Assembly: GCA_045600585.1 (NCBI GenBank)
Contig: JAZRYE010000034.1
Span: forward strand, 1-48,442
DNA: 48,442 nt
Source of the DNA: JAZRYE01 sp045600585
GTDB lineage: Bacteria; Bacillota_I; Bacilli_A; RFN20; CAG-826
Direction of reading: 5' to 3'
Positions 1-8,201 of this stretch are shown in pieces. The position numbers and the translations under genes are program-made. A model generated the notes under the pieces. It did no database searches. It had not been told where the DNA came from and saw only the letters and a list, made by a program, of their open reading frames with translations. Numbering within the stretch: position 1 is the stretch's first letter; the number at the start of each line of letters is the position of its first letter.

Positions 1-807
1 ATCGTGAGCCAGGAGCAATGGGAACGCGTCCAAAAGATAATGGACAATAATAGAATCAGATTCGGCATTGCGACCTATGAGCCAGGCGAGCGAAAGGCAA
101 ACGAATTCACCACTTTCACAGGCTATGCCTATTGCCCTCACTGCGGTTCCAATTACCATATCAAGACGAACCACTACAACGGCAAAGCCACTCACAAGTT
201 CTTCATATGCGCCTCGAACTCGGCATCCAAAAGATGCAGGTCTGATAATTTCGCGGTAAGCACAATGGAATCGGCGATACTTAAGGCCTTAGAATTCATA
301 AGAATTAATTCCTCTTCTTTAAAGAGAGAGCTTGAAACAATCTTCGTTAGCGAAGATGCATCTACATTGAACGAAAGCTTAGAACGCGTCGAATCTAAAA
401 TAAATGACTTACGAGCCAAAGCCAATAAGTACAAAGACCAATCAGGCGAGTTCTATGATGAAATCAAAAAGGAAATAAACGAGCAAATAAGAGAACTCGC
501 GAAAGAAAAACTCCTCATTCAAAACGAGATGGCAATCGCCTCTTCTTCCGGTTTCAGAATAAAGAAGATAATGGATGCTGTTAAAGAAATACCTTCTGAA
601 TTTGACTCAATTGATGATTTTGATTTCAGACAAGTATTCCCTAGGGCGATAATCAAAAACAAAGATTACGTGTTTCTGGTAATGGGAAATCCAAATATAG
701 AGGGAATCAAAAAGAACCAATTGACCCCAACGTTTGAAACCTCAATAGACTACAAAGTAAGGAAAACAATATTCAAATGCAAGATAGGAATCTTAATTAA
801 CAAATAG
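1..807 (+). CDS. Large serine recombinase, C-terminal part (5' truncated by window edge)
   Basis: The open frame runs in from the window edge; the GTG at position 4 is unlikely to be the true start. The visible part has a recombinase zinc beta ribbon (CPHCGS near residues 44-49, then C69 and C78) and a long charged, coiled-coil-like segment at about 120-180. This is the layout of the C-terminal half of large serine integrases; the N-terminal catalytic serine domain would lie upstream of the window. Such enzymes integrate and excise phages or conjugative elements. Codon use is richer in G and C (gcg, gcc, cgc, ggc) than in the chromosomal genes to the right, which fits transferred DNA. The gene would sit at the end of an element extending leftwards. 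The family call is firm; the exact target is unknown. Confidence 0.85.
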   Translation: MVSQEQWERVQKIMDNNRIRFGIATYEPGERKANEFTTFTGYAYCPHCGSNYHIKTNHYNGKATHKFFICASNSASKRCRSDNFAVSTMESAILKALEFIRINSSSLKRELETIFVSEDASTLNESLERVESKINDLRAKANKYKDQSGEFYDEIKKEINEQIRELAKEKLLIQNEMAIASSSGFRIKKIMDAVKEIPSEFDSIDDFDFRQVFPRAIIKNKDYVFLVMGNPNIEGIKKNQLTPTFETSIDYKVRKTIFKCKIGILINK

Positions 808-828
808 AAATGGGCAAAACGTAAAAAG

Positions 829-950
829 ACCTCCCTAGGCAACTAGAGAGGTGTTACTTTGTCTATGAAATTTCACTCGCTTGATAAGTTCGAACATATC
901 ACTCTTGTGAGGGACGTCGAACTATGTAAAAAATTATGAAATCGACAAAG
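829..950. repeat. Nested inverted repeats downstream of the recombinase
   Basis: Three inverted repeats follow the recombinase stop. The first is a 10-bp stem with one mismatch at 829-838/843-852 and a GCAA loop. The second is CTTTGTC at 857-863 pairing with GACAAAG at 944-950. Nested inside it is AGTTCGA at 887-893 pairing with TCGAACT at 917-923. The first could terminate the recombinase transcript, but its T-tract is poor. The outer pairs could be part of an attachment site or a small structured RNA. No coding sequence is seen between 808 and 1075. Confidence 0.5.
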
Positions 951-996
951 CACGCTATATGGGATGCAAACTTTAAGATTTCGCATTTGCTAAAAA

Positions 997-1026
997 GTGT
1001 CGTTTCGTGTTGTTTGGTGTCGTTTT
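997..1026. repeat. Three tandem 10-bp repeats
   Basis: GTGTCGTTTC (997-1006), GTGTTGTTTG (1007-1016) and GTGTCGTTTT (1017-1026) are three head-to-tail copies of a 10-bp unit, consensus GTGTCGTTTN. The period matches one DNA helical turn, which would place identical contacts on one face. The repeats lie between the recombinase and the tRNA-Thr terminator. Function unknown; a protein-binding array for the mobile element is one possibility. Confidence 0.6.
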
Positions 1027-1031
1027 GAGTG

Positions 1032-1071
1032 AAAAAAAACACGATACTAAACGTATCGTATTTATTTTTTT
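1032..1071. terminator. Bidirectional intrinsic terminator after tRNA-Thr
   Basis: The stem ACGATAC (1041-1047)/GTATCGT (1053-1059) has a 5-nt loop. It is flanked by eight A on the left, which are a T-run for the leftward tRNA transcript, and by a T-rich tract at 1061-1071 for rightward transcripts. It can therefore stop both the tRNA-Thr transcript and any rightward transcript from the recombinase side. Confidence 0.8.
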
Positions 1072-1075
1072 AAGA

Positions 1076-1150
1076 TGGTGCCTCCTGCCAGAATCGAACT
1101 AGCGATAGGTCCTTACCATGGACCCGTTATACCATTTAACTAAGGAGGCA
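1076..1150 (-). tRNA. tRNA-Thr (GGT)
   Basis: The cloverleaf is complete. The acceptor TGCCTCC pairs with GGAGGCA. The anticodon stem GGTCC/GGACC closes the loop ATGGTAA, giving anticodon GGT. The T-stem GCTAG/CTGGC has the normal TTCGATT loop, and the CCA end is encoded. Length is 75 nt. It lies just beyond the presumed end of the integrated element and ends at a strong terminator. A small hairpin-forming sequence (about 1162-1176) lies just upstream of its 5' end; no convincing promoter was found. Confidence 0.95.
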
Positions 1151-1237
1151 TATATATTCCACACAACCGGATATTAGATACCCGATTGCGATGCATTAAA
1201 TGTATACTTTTCTTCTAAAGTTTTCAAGCATATTTAT

Positions 1238-1739
1238 TTAGATTATTTTCGTAGGAAAAGACATTTTTAAAGTATAGTTGCCTTCCTTTAAATAATACTT
1301 TTTAACATGACACTTATTATTAAATACAATTTCTTCTTTATTTTGTCCTTGTGAAATAACAATTCTACATCCATCGCCTGTATAATATTTAGCTCCTTCT
1401 AACTGCATATCAATAAATGGAAATACTTTTGATTTTTCAAAAGATGATATGAGTACAAATAAATCATGATCGATTTTATATAATGCGGAAAAGGTATCGT
1501 CATGAAAAATGAAGGCTGTCTCTTTCGTTAGATATTGAGGAGTGGCTTATTGCAACAAGTCCAGAAGCATGCTCTTTGCCCTCGCTGATTTTAATATCAG
1601 CTACTAAGTAGTTATAATGAATTTGTTGATAATGGGTTACCGCGTATTCTCTAAACTTTTTAAATGTAACTTTGTTATTAAAAGAGCAAGCGCTTAAAGA
1701 TGAAACCGTACATAACAAAATAGCAACAAATTTCTTCAT
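1238..1739 (-). pseudogene. Frameshifted small lipoprotein, paralogue of the upstream gene
   Basis: The N-terminal reading frame starts at ATG 1739 with a lipoprotein signal peptide (lipobox LSAC, C18) and stops at 1500-1502. A second frame, open from 1546 down to a TAA at 1238-1240, continues a plausible protein of the same style ending KMSFPTKII. Joining the two frames between 1546 and 1500 needs one base fewer, so the sequence carries a +1 (or -2) frameshift. Size, signal peptide, the V-T/S-F-K/E-K/R-F motif after the signal and a Tyr-rich C-terminal stretch resemble the neighbour at 1741-2259, suggesting tandem duplication. It is either a recent pseudogene or a sequencing error. Function unknown. 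Confidence 0.6.
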
Positions 1740-1740
1740 A

Positions 1741-2259
1741 CTACTTACCCACATTGTCATAATTTTTGTAATAAGAAATGAAACATTCAGTTATCATTCC
1801 GTCTACATAATAATAATGTTTAGTCAAATCGCCAAATTTATTAAATTCATATATATAAAATGCTTTATTATTATCTTCTTTAATTTTTAAGTTAGGCAAT
1901 GTTGAATATGTTCTATATAAAGGCTCATCAGCAAAATCTCTTACATTGATATTTGCAAATTCGACGCATATTTTGTCATATTTATCATGAATAACTTTAT
2001 CAACGGTCGAAAATTTTGTTCCATCGTCGATTTGTTTACCAGAATAAGAATATTGCTTTGTTCTATATAGAACTTTTGAAAAAGAACAATATCCATCAAT
2101 ATCATAATATTTGCAGTTCACCACCGCACGGACATATGGGCTATTTCTTAAGTGTGATACTTTTGTTTTGAATCTTTCAAAAGAAACCGAATTGCTTGAA
2201 CAGGACAAGCAAGTCAATGAGATAAGAGGAAGTAAAATTATAGATTTAGATAGTTTCAT
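1741..2259 (-). CDS. Small lipoprotein of unknown function
   Basis: 172 residues with a lipoprotein signal peptide: Lys near the N-terminus, a hydrophobic core, and Cys at 17 and 20, with C20 in LSC the likelier lipid site. The mature part is rich in Tyr, Lys and Asp and shows no domain I recognise. It overlaps the small membrane protein gene upstream by 14 bp and is followed one base later by the frameshifted paralogue, so it is the penultimate member of the leftward ABC exporter-rimO run. It is probably anchored on the outer face of the membrane. Confidence 0.7.
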   Translation of the reverse strand: MKLSKSIILLPLISLTCLSCSSNSVSFERFKTKVSHLRNSPYVRAVVNCKYYDIDGYCSFSKVLYRTKQYSYSGKQIDDGTKFSTVDKVIHDKYDKICVEFANINVRDFADEPLYRTYSTLPNLKIKEDNNKAFYIYEFNKFGDLTKHYYYVDGMITECFISYYKNYDNVGK

Positions 2260-2536
2260 CCTTTAAATATTCCTTTTTTCTACTTTTAAAAGTAATAAGC
2301 CTAATAAAGAACCAGGTTCCACCTAATACAGCAATTAATAAAAAGAATGTGTAACCAATTGAATATGCGATTGGAATAGATTCAGGAGTAACTGGATTAT
2401 TAAATTCGTCAAAAGTTGTGTGCATAAAGATATAAACAGCTGCAGCAACGTTTGAAATAGATGAGCCAATAATACCAGTTCCAAATATAGCAGTGATTAT
2501 AATTTGATATATATCAAAGAATTTAAATCTCTTCAT
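2246..2536 (-). CDS. Small membrane protein, two TM segments
   Basis: 96 residues with hydrophobic helices at about 10-33 and 55-80, an acidic, proline-containing loop between them, and a basic C-terminal tail (KSRKKEYLK). Both ends overlap neighbours: the start overlaps the end of rimO by 14 bp and the stop overlaps the lipoprotein start by 14 bp, which indicates translational coupling. I do not recognise a family. Confidence 0.65.
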   Translation of the reverse strand: MKRFKFFDIYQIIITAIFGTGIIGSSISNVAAAVYIFMHTTFDEFNNPVTPESIPIAYSIGYTFFLLIAVLGGTWFFIRLITFKSRKKEYLKDETI

Positions 2537-3812
2537 ATCCCATTAAATCGTAGACAAAAGCGTTGTCGATTTTCACTTTAACTTTATCACCAAGTTGATG
2601 TTCTTTTGTAGATTTAAAGAATATCTTTCCATCAACATCATCAGGTGCATTCCAATAGCTTCTTAATAAATAATGTCCGTTTTCTGTTCCAATAACTAAT
2701 CCTGTCATTGTTTCACCAATATGGGCTTTATTTTTTCTATAAGAAATGGATTGCTGAAGTTTCATGATTTCATCACGTCTTCTATTCTTAATATCTTCAT
2801 CAATTTGATCTGGATAATCAAAAGAAGCAGTTCCTTCTTCACGTGAATAAGTAAATGCACCTAAATGATCGAAACCGATTTCTTTGATAAATTCTTTTAA
2901 ATTATTAAAATCTTCTTCTGTTTCGCCAGGGAAACCAACCATTACAGTTGTTCTTAAAACTGCGTTAGGAACTTTATCTCTAATCTTTTTAAATAGACTT
3001 CTTAAAAATTCTTTATCACCACGTCTATTCATTGCTTGCAATATTTTTGTTTCGCTATGTTGAATTGGGATATCAAAATAAGGAGTTAATTTTTCTTCTT
3101 TACCAATGAGTTCGATTAATTCATCAGTTATTTCATCAGGATATAAATAAAGTAAGCGAATATAGTCAATGTTTGGAATCATTAATAATCCTTTTAAGAC
3201 ATCGACTATATTTTTATTTTCTTCTAAATCGATACCATATTTTGTTGTATCTTGTTCCAAAACAATTAATTCTTTAATTCCAACTGCAGCCAAATTAATG
3301 CCTTCAGTAATAATGTCAAAATATGGACGAGAAACAAATCCACCTCTAATAATTGGAATTGCACAGTAGCTACATCTATTGTCACAGCCTTCACCAATCT
3401 TTAAGTAAGCAGAGAAAGGACCAGTAGAAACTACTCTAAGATCATCTCTAAGGCCACCAGTTGTTTCTATACTATCGTCTAATGTTGATAATAGCTCGTT
3501 AAAGCGAGGATAATCACGAATTGGTATAATTAAGTCAATTTCCGGAATTGCGGCCTTAATCTCGTCATAATAACGTTGCACTAAACAACCAGTTACAACA
3601 AGTTTTTTTCCATATGAAGCCATTTCTAAAATAGTTTCAATTGATTCTCTTTTACTAGATTCAATAAAGCCACATGTATTGACTACGATAATATCACTAT
3701 CTTCGACATTGTCGACAAGTTGATAATTATCATAATTTAATAAACCAAGAATGTTCTCACTATCAACACGATTCTTAGCGCATCCTAGGGACACAATACC
3801 TACTTTTTTCAT
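2523..3812 (-). CDS. rimO: Ribosomal protein S12 methylthiotransferase RimO
   Basis: A radical-SAM methylthiotransferase of 429 residues, the usual size. The N-terminal UPF0004 domain opens with SLGCAKNRVDSE, typical of RimO rather than MiaB, and holds the three auxiliary-cluster cysteines C11, C47 and C76. The radical SAM CxxxCxxC motif is C143, C147 and C150 (GCDNRCSYC). The C-terminal part resembles a TRAM domain. RimO adds a methylthio group to a conserved aspartate of ribosomal protein S12. The gene starts 14 bp after the ABC exporter stop with a poor Shine-Dalgarno sequence, so it is probably read from the exporter promoter. Confidence 0.95.
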   Translation of the reverse strand: MKKVGIVSLGCAKNRVDSENILGLLNYDNYQLVDNVEDSDIIVVNTCGFIESSKRESIETILEMASYGKKLVVTGCLVQRYYDEIKAAIPEIDLIIPIRDYPRFNELLSTLDDSIETTGGLRDDLRVVSTGPFSAYLKIGEGCDNRCSYCAIPIIRGGFVSRPYFDIITEGINLAAVGIKELIVLEQDTTKYGIDLEENKNIVDVLKGLLMIPNIDYIRLLYLYPDEITDELIELIGKEEKLTPYFDIPIQHSETKILQAMNRRGDKEFLRSLFKKIRDKVPNAVLRTTVMVGFPGETEEDFNNLKEFIKEIGFDHLGAFTYSREEGTASFDYPDQIDEDIKNRRRDEIMKLQQSISYRKNKAHIGETMTGLVIGTENGHYLLRSYWNAPDDVDGKIFFKSTKEHQLGDKVKVKIDNAFVYDLMGYEEI

Positions 3813-3826
3813 ATTTTAATTATAAA

Positions 3827-6800
3827 TTATTCACTTCTTAAAGCAATAACAGGGTCTTGGTTACTTGCTTTCATTGATGGGATTAATCCAGATAATACGT
3901 TAAGGACAATTGATAACGCAATCATAACAATAATAATTGTTGGAGTTAATGAAGCGATACCAAATACACCCATTGGAGCAACGATAATATTTAAGATTAA
4001 GCATAGAACTGCTGTAATTGCGATACCAAATACACCGGAGAATAAACCAGTCATTAAGCATTCAGCAATAAATAATCTTGATACATCCTTTTTACGTCCA
4101 CCTAAAGAACGGATAACACCGATTTCTTTAACACGTTCCATTGTTGAAATGTATGTAATAACAGCAATCATGAAGCATGAAACAACTAAAGATAATGAAG
4201 AGAACGCAACTAAAGCAATTGTAATTGCATTAATCATTGTATCGATAACAGTAATAATCATTTCAATTGTATCAACATATGTTAACTCTTCTCTTTCTTC
4301 TAAAGTCAATACATGACCGTTGACCTCAATGTCACCTGCTTTATTCCATTTATCTAAATAATCGGTAATTTGATCCTTTGCTTTAAAGCTCTTAGGATAA
4401 ATAGAAATCTTTTGTGGAACATCAACAAATTTATATGTTTCATCATTTTGTAATTTAGAAGCTAAACCTGCTAAAGAACGTAAATACGCTCTATCAGTGT
4501 CAGAGTTATTACCATTTCCACCACCAAACATTGCACTCATAATAGAACCACCATTAAGTGCTTCAGATTCACCAGGTAAATCATAAATAGCGGCGTCATC
4601 ACCATTAGCCCAACTTGTGTAATTGTATGTAACATATGCTTTATAATGGCCATCAGCTTCTGCGTCACTACCAATATAAGCTTCTAAACCATGAGATGGA
4701 TTAGAAATAATTTGTGAAGAAATAGAATCTTCAATCATCTTAGCAGTTAATGCTTTTGTATAATATACACCTCTAGATAATGAACCAAAGTTAGTATCTT
4801 CTTTTGCTTTTAAAATACCAACAATCTTAACTGGCATACCACCAGTCGCACTATCTGCTGAAGCAGAATATCTATATCCAGAGATATCTTTATTACTATA
4901 TGTATAGCTTACTGAAGGAAGAGGAATTGTTATTGGTGTACCTTCATACATAGTAGTCATATATAAAGTTGCAACATTGTTATAAGAAGTATCAATCGCT
5001 AAATTGAGGGAGAACATTTGTACTAATCCAGTTCCAGTCCAATTTCCTAATACTGGATTACTAGAATCTTTTACACCATTTCTGCTAAATGTAATGCCTG
5101 GAATTGTTTGTTCACCCATAAGAACGCTACCTTCTAATGTGTCAGTTGCAGAATTATAAAGTAGATCAAATGTATATTTTGTTGATTCTTCTCCAGTATC
5201 GATAGAAATTGTAAATTTAACATTTTGTCTTACAACATTTTTATATTCCCAAATAGAATCATGAGGATAATACATCATTTCTTTTCCAAGAATTTGATCG
5301 TAAGTAAATGATTTTGGATAATCGTATTTATCTAATAATTCTTGGTTTGGATTTTCTTTATTTTCTTCAATTGCATATTTAGCCAAATTTAAGAATTCAT
5401 CTTCTTGGAAGAAACCCATTTGAGCTAAAAGGATGTCTGTTAATGTTTGGTTATCATCAACAACAAGCATTAATTCATCAGCACCTGTAGCAAACCGTGA
5501 GTTTTCACCAACTAAATCATATTGAGAAAGAATATATTCTTCTTCACCAGGTAATTGGTTCATGAAATTTGTAAATAAGTCAACAAACATTGCGTATTGA
5601 GCAAATCCATCAACTGTTTTTAATTCAGCGATATACATTTGAGTGATACCGTTCATTGACATCATAGAAGGTTCGCTTGCATCATTTCTCTTAAATGAAG
5701 TAAAGACGTTATTAGTCATGTCTAGACCATAATCATAAGATAAAGCAGATAATGCTTCTTCTGGCATAGCTTCAACATATGCTAGTAAATCATCATTAAT
5801 TTCATTAGTTTTAACGCTTGTAAAATCTTGGTATTTATTCATCAAATAATCAATCATTGAATCAACACCAACTTGATTCTTAAGAGTCCAGTTAATTGCT
5901 TCGCTGGCTTGGAATCCAGATAAACCAGACATTAAAGAAGCATAGTCAACAGATGTTTCAGAAATTGATAAAGGATATGCTGAAAGCATATCATCTTGCA
6001 TATTATCTATATAATTAGATACACCTTGTGAAACTGATAATACGGAAGCAACTCCAATAATACCGATTGATCCAGCAATTGTGACAAGGATTGATCTTCT
6101 AAGTTTACTAATTAAGTTAGCAAAAGATAATCCGGTCGCTGTAGCAAATGACATAGATGTTCTTTTCTTATTTCCTTTTGATTCGACAAGTTTAGCTTTT
6201 TGTGTTTCTCTTTCTGCTGCTGATTCGCCATCATAAGGATTTGTATCAGAGAGAAGGAGACCATCTTTCATGGAAACAATTCTTGTCGCATATTTCATAG
6301 CTAACTCAGGGTTATGAGTAACCATGATAACTAAGCGATCTTGTGCAACTTCTTTTAATAAGTCCATGATTTGAACTGAAGTTTCACTATCAAGAGCGCC
6401 AGTAGGTTCATCAGCTAATAAAATTTCTGGGTTATTTACTAATGCACGAGCAATTGCTACTCTTTGCATTTGACCACCAGACATTTGGTTAGGTTTCTTT
6501 TTCTCACTACCTTTTAAGCCAACTTTTTCAATGGCTTCCATTGCTCTTCTTTTTCTTTCCGATTTACTGATACCAGAAATTGTTAAAGCCAATTCTACGT
6601 TAGCTAAAACATTTTGATGAGCAATTAAATTGTAAGCTTGGAAAACAAAGCCAACTGAATGGTTTCTATAAGTATCCCAATCTCTATCTTTATAATTTTT
6701 GGTTGATACGCCTTGAATAACAAGGTCACCACTTGAATAGCGGTCTAAACCACCAACAATATTTAATAATGTCGTTTTACCACATCCAGAAGGACCTAAA

Positions 6801-6910
6801 ATAGCAACAAATTCATTACGTCTAAAATTCAAAGAAACACCCTTTAAAGCATGGACATTTTCTTGATCTTTCATTATGTAATCTTTTTTAATATCTACTA
6901 ATTTCAACAT
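3827..6910 (-). CDS. MacB-like ABC exporter, ATPase fused to FtsX-type permease
   Basis: 1027 residues. The ATPase domain is at 1-225: Walker A GPSGCGKT at 39-46, signature SGGQM at 144-148, Walker B LLADE at 164-168, and the switch histidine in VTHNPE. One TM helix follows at about 270-300, then a very large extracellular domain of about 600 residues, then a C-terminal FtsX domain with three TM helices (about 900-1020) containing the ERVKEIGVIRSLG motif typical of MacB/FtsX permeases. Type VII ABC proteins of this kind export peptides or antibiotics or act in mechanotransmission. The gene has a strong AGGAGG-like site and its own promoter with a palindromic operator; the nearby TetR gene is the likely regulator. 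Substrate unknown. Confidence 0.9.
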   Translation of the reverse strand: MLKLVDIKKDYIMKDQENVHALKGVSLNFRRNEFVAILGPSGCGKTTLLNIVGGLDRYSSGDLVIQGVSTKNYKDRDWDTYRNHSVGFVFQAYNLIAHQNVLANVELALTISGISKSERKRRAMEAIEKVGLKGSEKKKPNQMSGGQMQRVAIARALVNNPEILLADEPTGALDSETSVQIMDLLKEVAQDRLVIMVTHNPELAMKYATRIVSMKDGLLLSDTNPYDGESAAERETQKAKLVESKGNKKRTSMSFATATGLSFANLISKLRRSILVTIAGSIGIIGVASVLSVSQGVSNYIDNMQDDMLSAYPLSISETSVDYASLMSGLSGFQASEAINWTLKNQVGVDSMIDYLMNKYQDFTSVKTNEINDDLLAYVEAMPEEALSALSYDYGLDMTNNVFTSFKRNDASEPSMMSMNGITQMYIAELKTVDGFAQYAMFVDLFTNFMNQLPGEEEYILSQYDLVGENSRFATGADELMLVVDDNQTLTDILLAQMGFFQEDEFLNLAKYAIEENKENPNQELLDKYDYPKSFTYDQILGKEMMYYPHDSIWEYKNVVRQNVKFTISIDTGEESTKYTFDLLYNSATDTLEGSVLMGEQTIPGITFSRNGVKDSSNPVLGNWTGTGLVQMFSLNLAIDTSYNNVATLYMTTMYEGTPITIPLPSVSYTYSNKDISGYRYSASADSATGGMPVKIVGILKAKEDTNFGSLSRGVYYTKALTAKMIEDSISSQIISNPSHGLEAYIGSDAEADGHYKAYVTYNYTSWANGDDAAIYDLPGESEALNGGSIMSAMFGGGNGNNSDTDRAYLRSLAGLASKLQNDETYKFVDVPQKISIYPKSFKAKDQITDYLDKWNKAGDIEVNGHVLTLEEREELTYVDTIEMIITVIDTMINAITIALVAFSSLSLVVSCFMIAVITYISTMERVKEIGVIRSLGGRKKDVSRLFIAECLMTGLFSGVFGIAITAVLCLILNIIVAPMGVFGIASLTPTIIIVMIALSIVLNVLSGLIPSMKASNQDPVIALRSE

Positions 6911-6944
6911 AAAACAAAACCCTCCTCTTGATTAAAATCAATTA

Positions 6945-6973
6945 ATATTAGGTTCGTATGCGAACTATGTCAA
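6945..6973 (-). promoter_or_regulatory. Sigma-A promoter with palindromic operator in the spacer
   Basis: On the minus strand TTGACA (6968-6973) is separated by exactly 17 bp from TAATAT (6945-6950), a near-consensus promoter 35 bp upstream of the exporter ATG. The spacer holds the inverted repeat GTTCG-CATA-CGAAC (6952-6965). A repressor bound here would block RNA polymerase directly. The nearby TetR-family gene at 7615 is the obvious candidate. Confidence 0.8.
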
Positions 6974-6988
6974 TATTTATTTTAAATA

Positions 6989-7020
6989 AAAAGCCGTTTC
7001 ATAACGACTTTCTTATTTTT
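6989..7020. terminator. Intrinsic terminator between the exporter promoter and the 7058-7579 gene
   Basis: GCCGTT (6993-6998) pairs with AACGAC (7003-7008), one G-T pair, extended by A/T pairs on both sides, with loop TCAT. The leftward product ends in a T-rich tract (complement of the A-run at 6986-6992). A T-rich tract at 7009-7021 also follows on the plus strand. It ends the transcript of the small membrane protein gene before the exporter promoter. Confidence 0.7.
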
Positions 7021-7057
7021 TTGCAAAGATAATTTACTTTTAATAAATATTTTGAGA

Positions 7058-7579
7058 TTATTTGATATCGTATTTTGTTTTCAATTCATCTAGTAATTTA
7101 TTGATTTTTAATCTGATGTTAACTTCTTCATTCATATAAGTTGTTATTTGTTTATTTCTAATGTAAGAAATGACCACCATTGCTGAGATATCTAATAACG
7201 CTGGAATCATTAAAATTCCCATGAACAATAAAGTATTAAATGATTCGCCTTGAACTTTAGCAGCAATAATAAAAGATGTTAATAGAGCAAATCCAACAAT
7301 CATCAAAATCAATAAAACATAAAGAGGAATGACTTTGACAATAGCCATTTTCTCTATCTCTTTTAGTTCTGAATAATAAGGTGTTTTGTCATCTCTTTCA
7401 AATGACATAATAACTTTGTTATTTTTATCGATTTGGTCAATTAATTTCCAATCGAATTTTTCCATGTATTTAATGTATTGTTCTTTTTCTGATTTTTTAA
7501 TTTTTCTCACTGTCTTTTCCATATGTATAACATATACAAATAAAAAAATAATTACAAGTGTATAAAAAAAGTGTAACAT
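7058..7579 (-). CDS. Membrane protein of unknown function, three TM segments
   Basis: 173 residues: an N-terminal TM helix (about 3-20), a charged cytosolic-type stretch (20-75) rich in Lys and Glu, two TM helices (about 80-108 and 115-140), and a Lys-rich tail with a possible amphipathic helix. It is divergent from the TetR gene and sits between that regulator and the ABC exporter, so all three may belong to one response. No family recognised. Confidence 0.7.
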   Translation of the reverse strand: MLHFFYTLVIIFLFVYVIHMEKTVRKIKKSEKEQYIKYMEKFDWKLIDQIDKNNKVIMSFERDDKTPYYSELKEIEKMAIVKVIPLYVLLILMIVGFALLTSFIIAAKVQGESFNTLLFMGILMIPALLDISAMVVISYIRNKQITTYMNEEVNIRLKINKLLDELKTKYDIK

Positions 7580-7588
7580 AAGAACAAA

Positions 7589-7601
7589 GTATCATTGATA
7601 C
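7589..7601. promoter_or_regulatory. 13-bp palindrome in the divergent region before the TetR gene
   Basis: GTATCA-T-TGATAC is a perfect inverted repeat located 14 bp before the TetR ATG and 9 bp beyond the start of the divergent membrane gene. It is well placed for control of either gene. The half-site differs from the GTTCG operator of the exporter, so a shared regulator is not proven. Confidence 0.4.
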
Positions 7602-7614
7602 AAGAGGATCTTAT

Positions 7615-8145
7615 ATGAGAAGAAATTCAAATGGTGCAAAAACTAAAGAATTAATCTCTTTAGCTATTTATCAATTGTTATTGAAAAAGAACTACGACGA
7701 GATTACCGTAAAAGACATCTGTGCAAAAGCAAATGTTTCACGTATGTCCTTTTATCGTTATTACAATCAAAAGGATGATATTTTCGTCGTTTATTGCGAT
7801 ACTAAATTCGAAGAATTTTTTGATGAATTCATCAAACTTAAAGAACCAACTTTAGAAGATTTCTATTGTGAAGTATTTAAATATATGAAACAAAATGCTA
7901 GACAATTACGCATGCTTAAAAAAGCTAAAAAAGAAATCTTATTAGTCTTCCAATTCGATAATTACGCAAAATACATCACATCAAAAATTAAATTCTCAAA
8001 TATGAAAGATGTTAAAAACAATCCATATTTCGTAAGTTATATGTCAGGCGGCTTATTTAATTCATTGATGAAATGGATTGAAAGAGGAATGAAAGAATCC
8101 CCTGAAGAAATGACTAAGCTAATTATTGATATTAATGAGAAATAA
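7615..8145 (+). CDS. TetR/AcrR family transcriptional regulator
   Basis: 176 residues. The N-terminal helix-turn-helix (about 10-55) carries ITVKDICAKANVSRMSFYRY, the TetR recognition region, followed by the usual KDDIF segment. The C-terminal ligand domain is poorly conserved, as expected, but matches TetR proteins of exporter loci in length and helical character. A GAGG site precedes the ATG. By position it probably controls the ABC exporter through the GTTCG palindrome at 6952-6965 and perhaps itself through the palindrome at 7589-7601. Confidence 0.9.
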   Translation: MRRNSNGAKTKELISLAIYQLLLKKNYDEITVKDICAKANVSRMSFYRYYNQKDDIFVVYCDTKFEEFFDEFIKLKEPTLEDFYCEVFKYMKQNARQLRMLKKAKKEILLVFQFDNYAKYITSKIKFSNMKDVKNNPYFVSYMSGGLFNSLMKWIERGMKESPEEMTKLIIDINEK

Positions 8146-8165
8146 GGGTGTAAGCCCTTTTTCTT
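8144..8165 (+). terminator. Intrinsic terminator after the TetR gene
   Basis: AAGGGT/GCCCTT (with one G-T pair) around a GTAA loop, 8144-8159, followed by TTTTTCTT. Confidence 0.8.
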
Positions 8166-8201
8166 AATCCTATATTTATATAAAGAAAGGAATTATAAAT
8201 C

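Noticed and set aside
7589..7601. Same operator as the exporter promoter palindrome
   Set aside because: The half-sites (GTATCA versus GTTCG) differ, so I list it as a separate candidate site.
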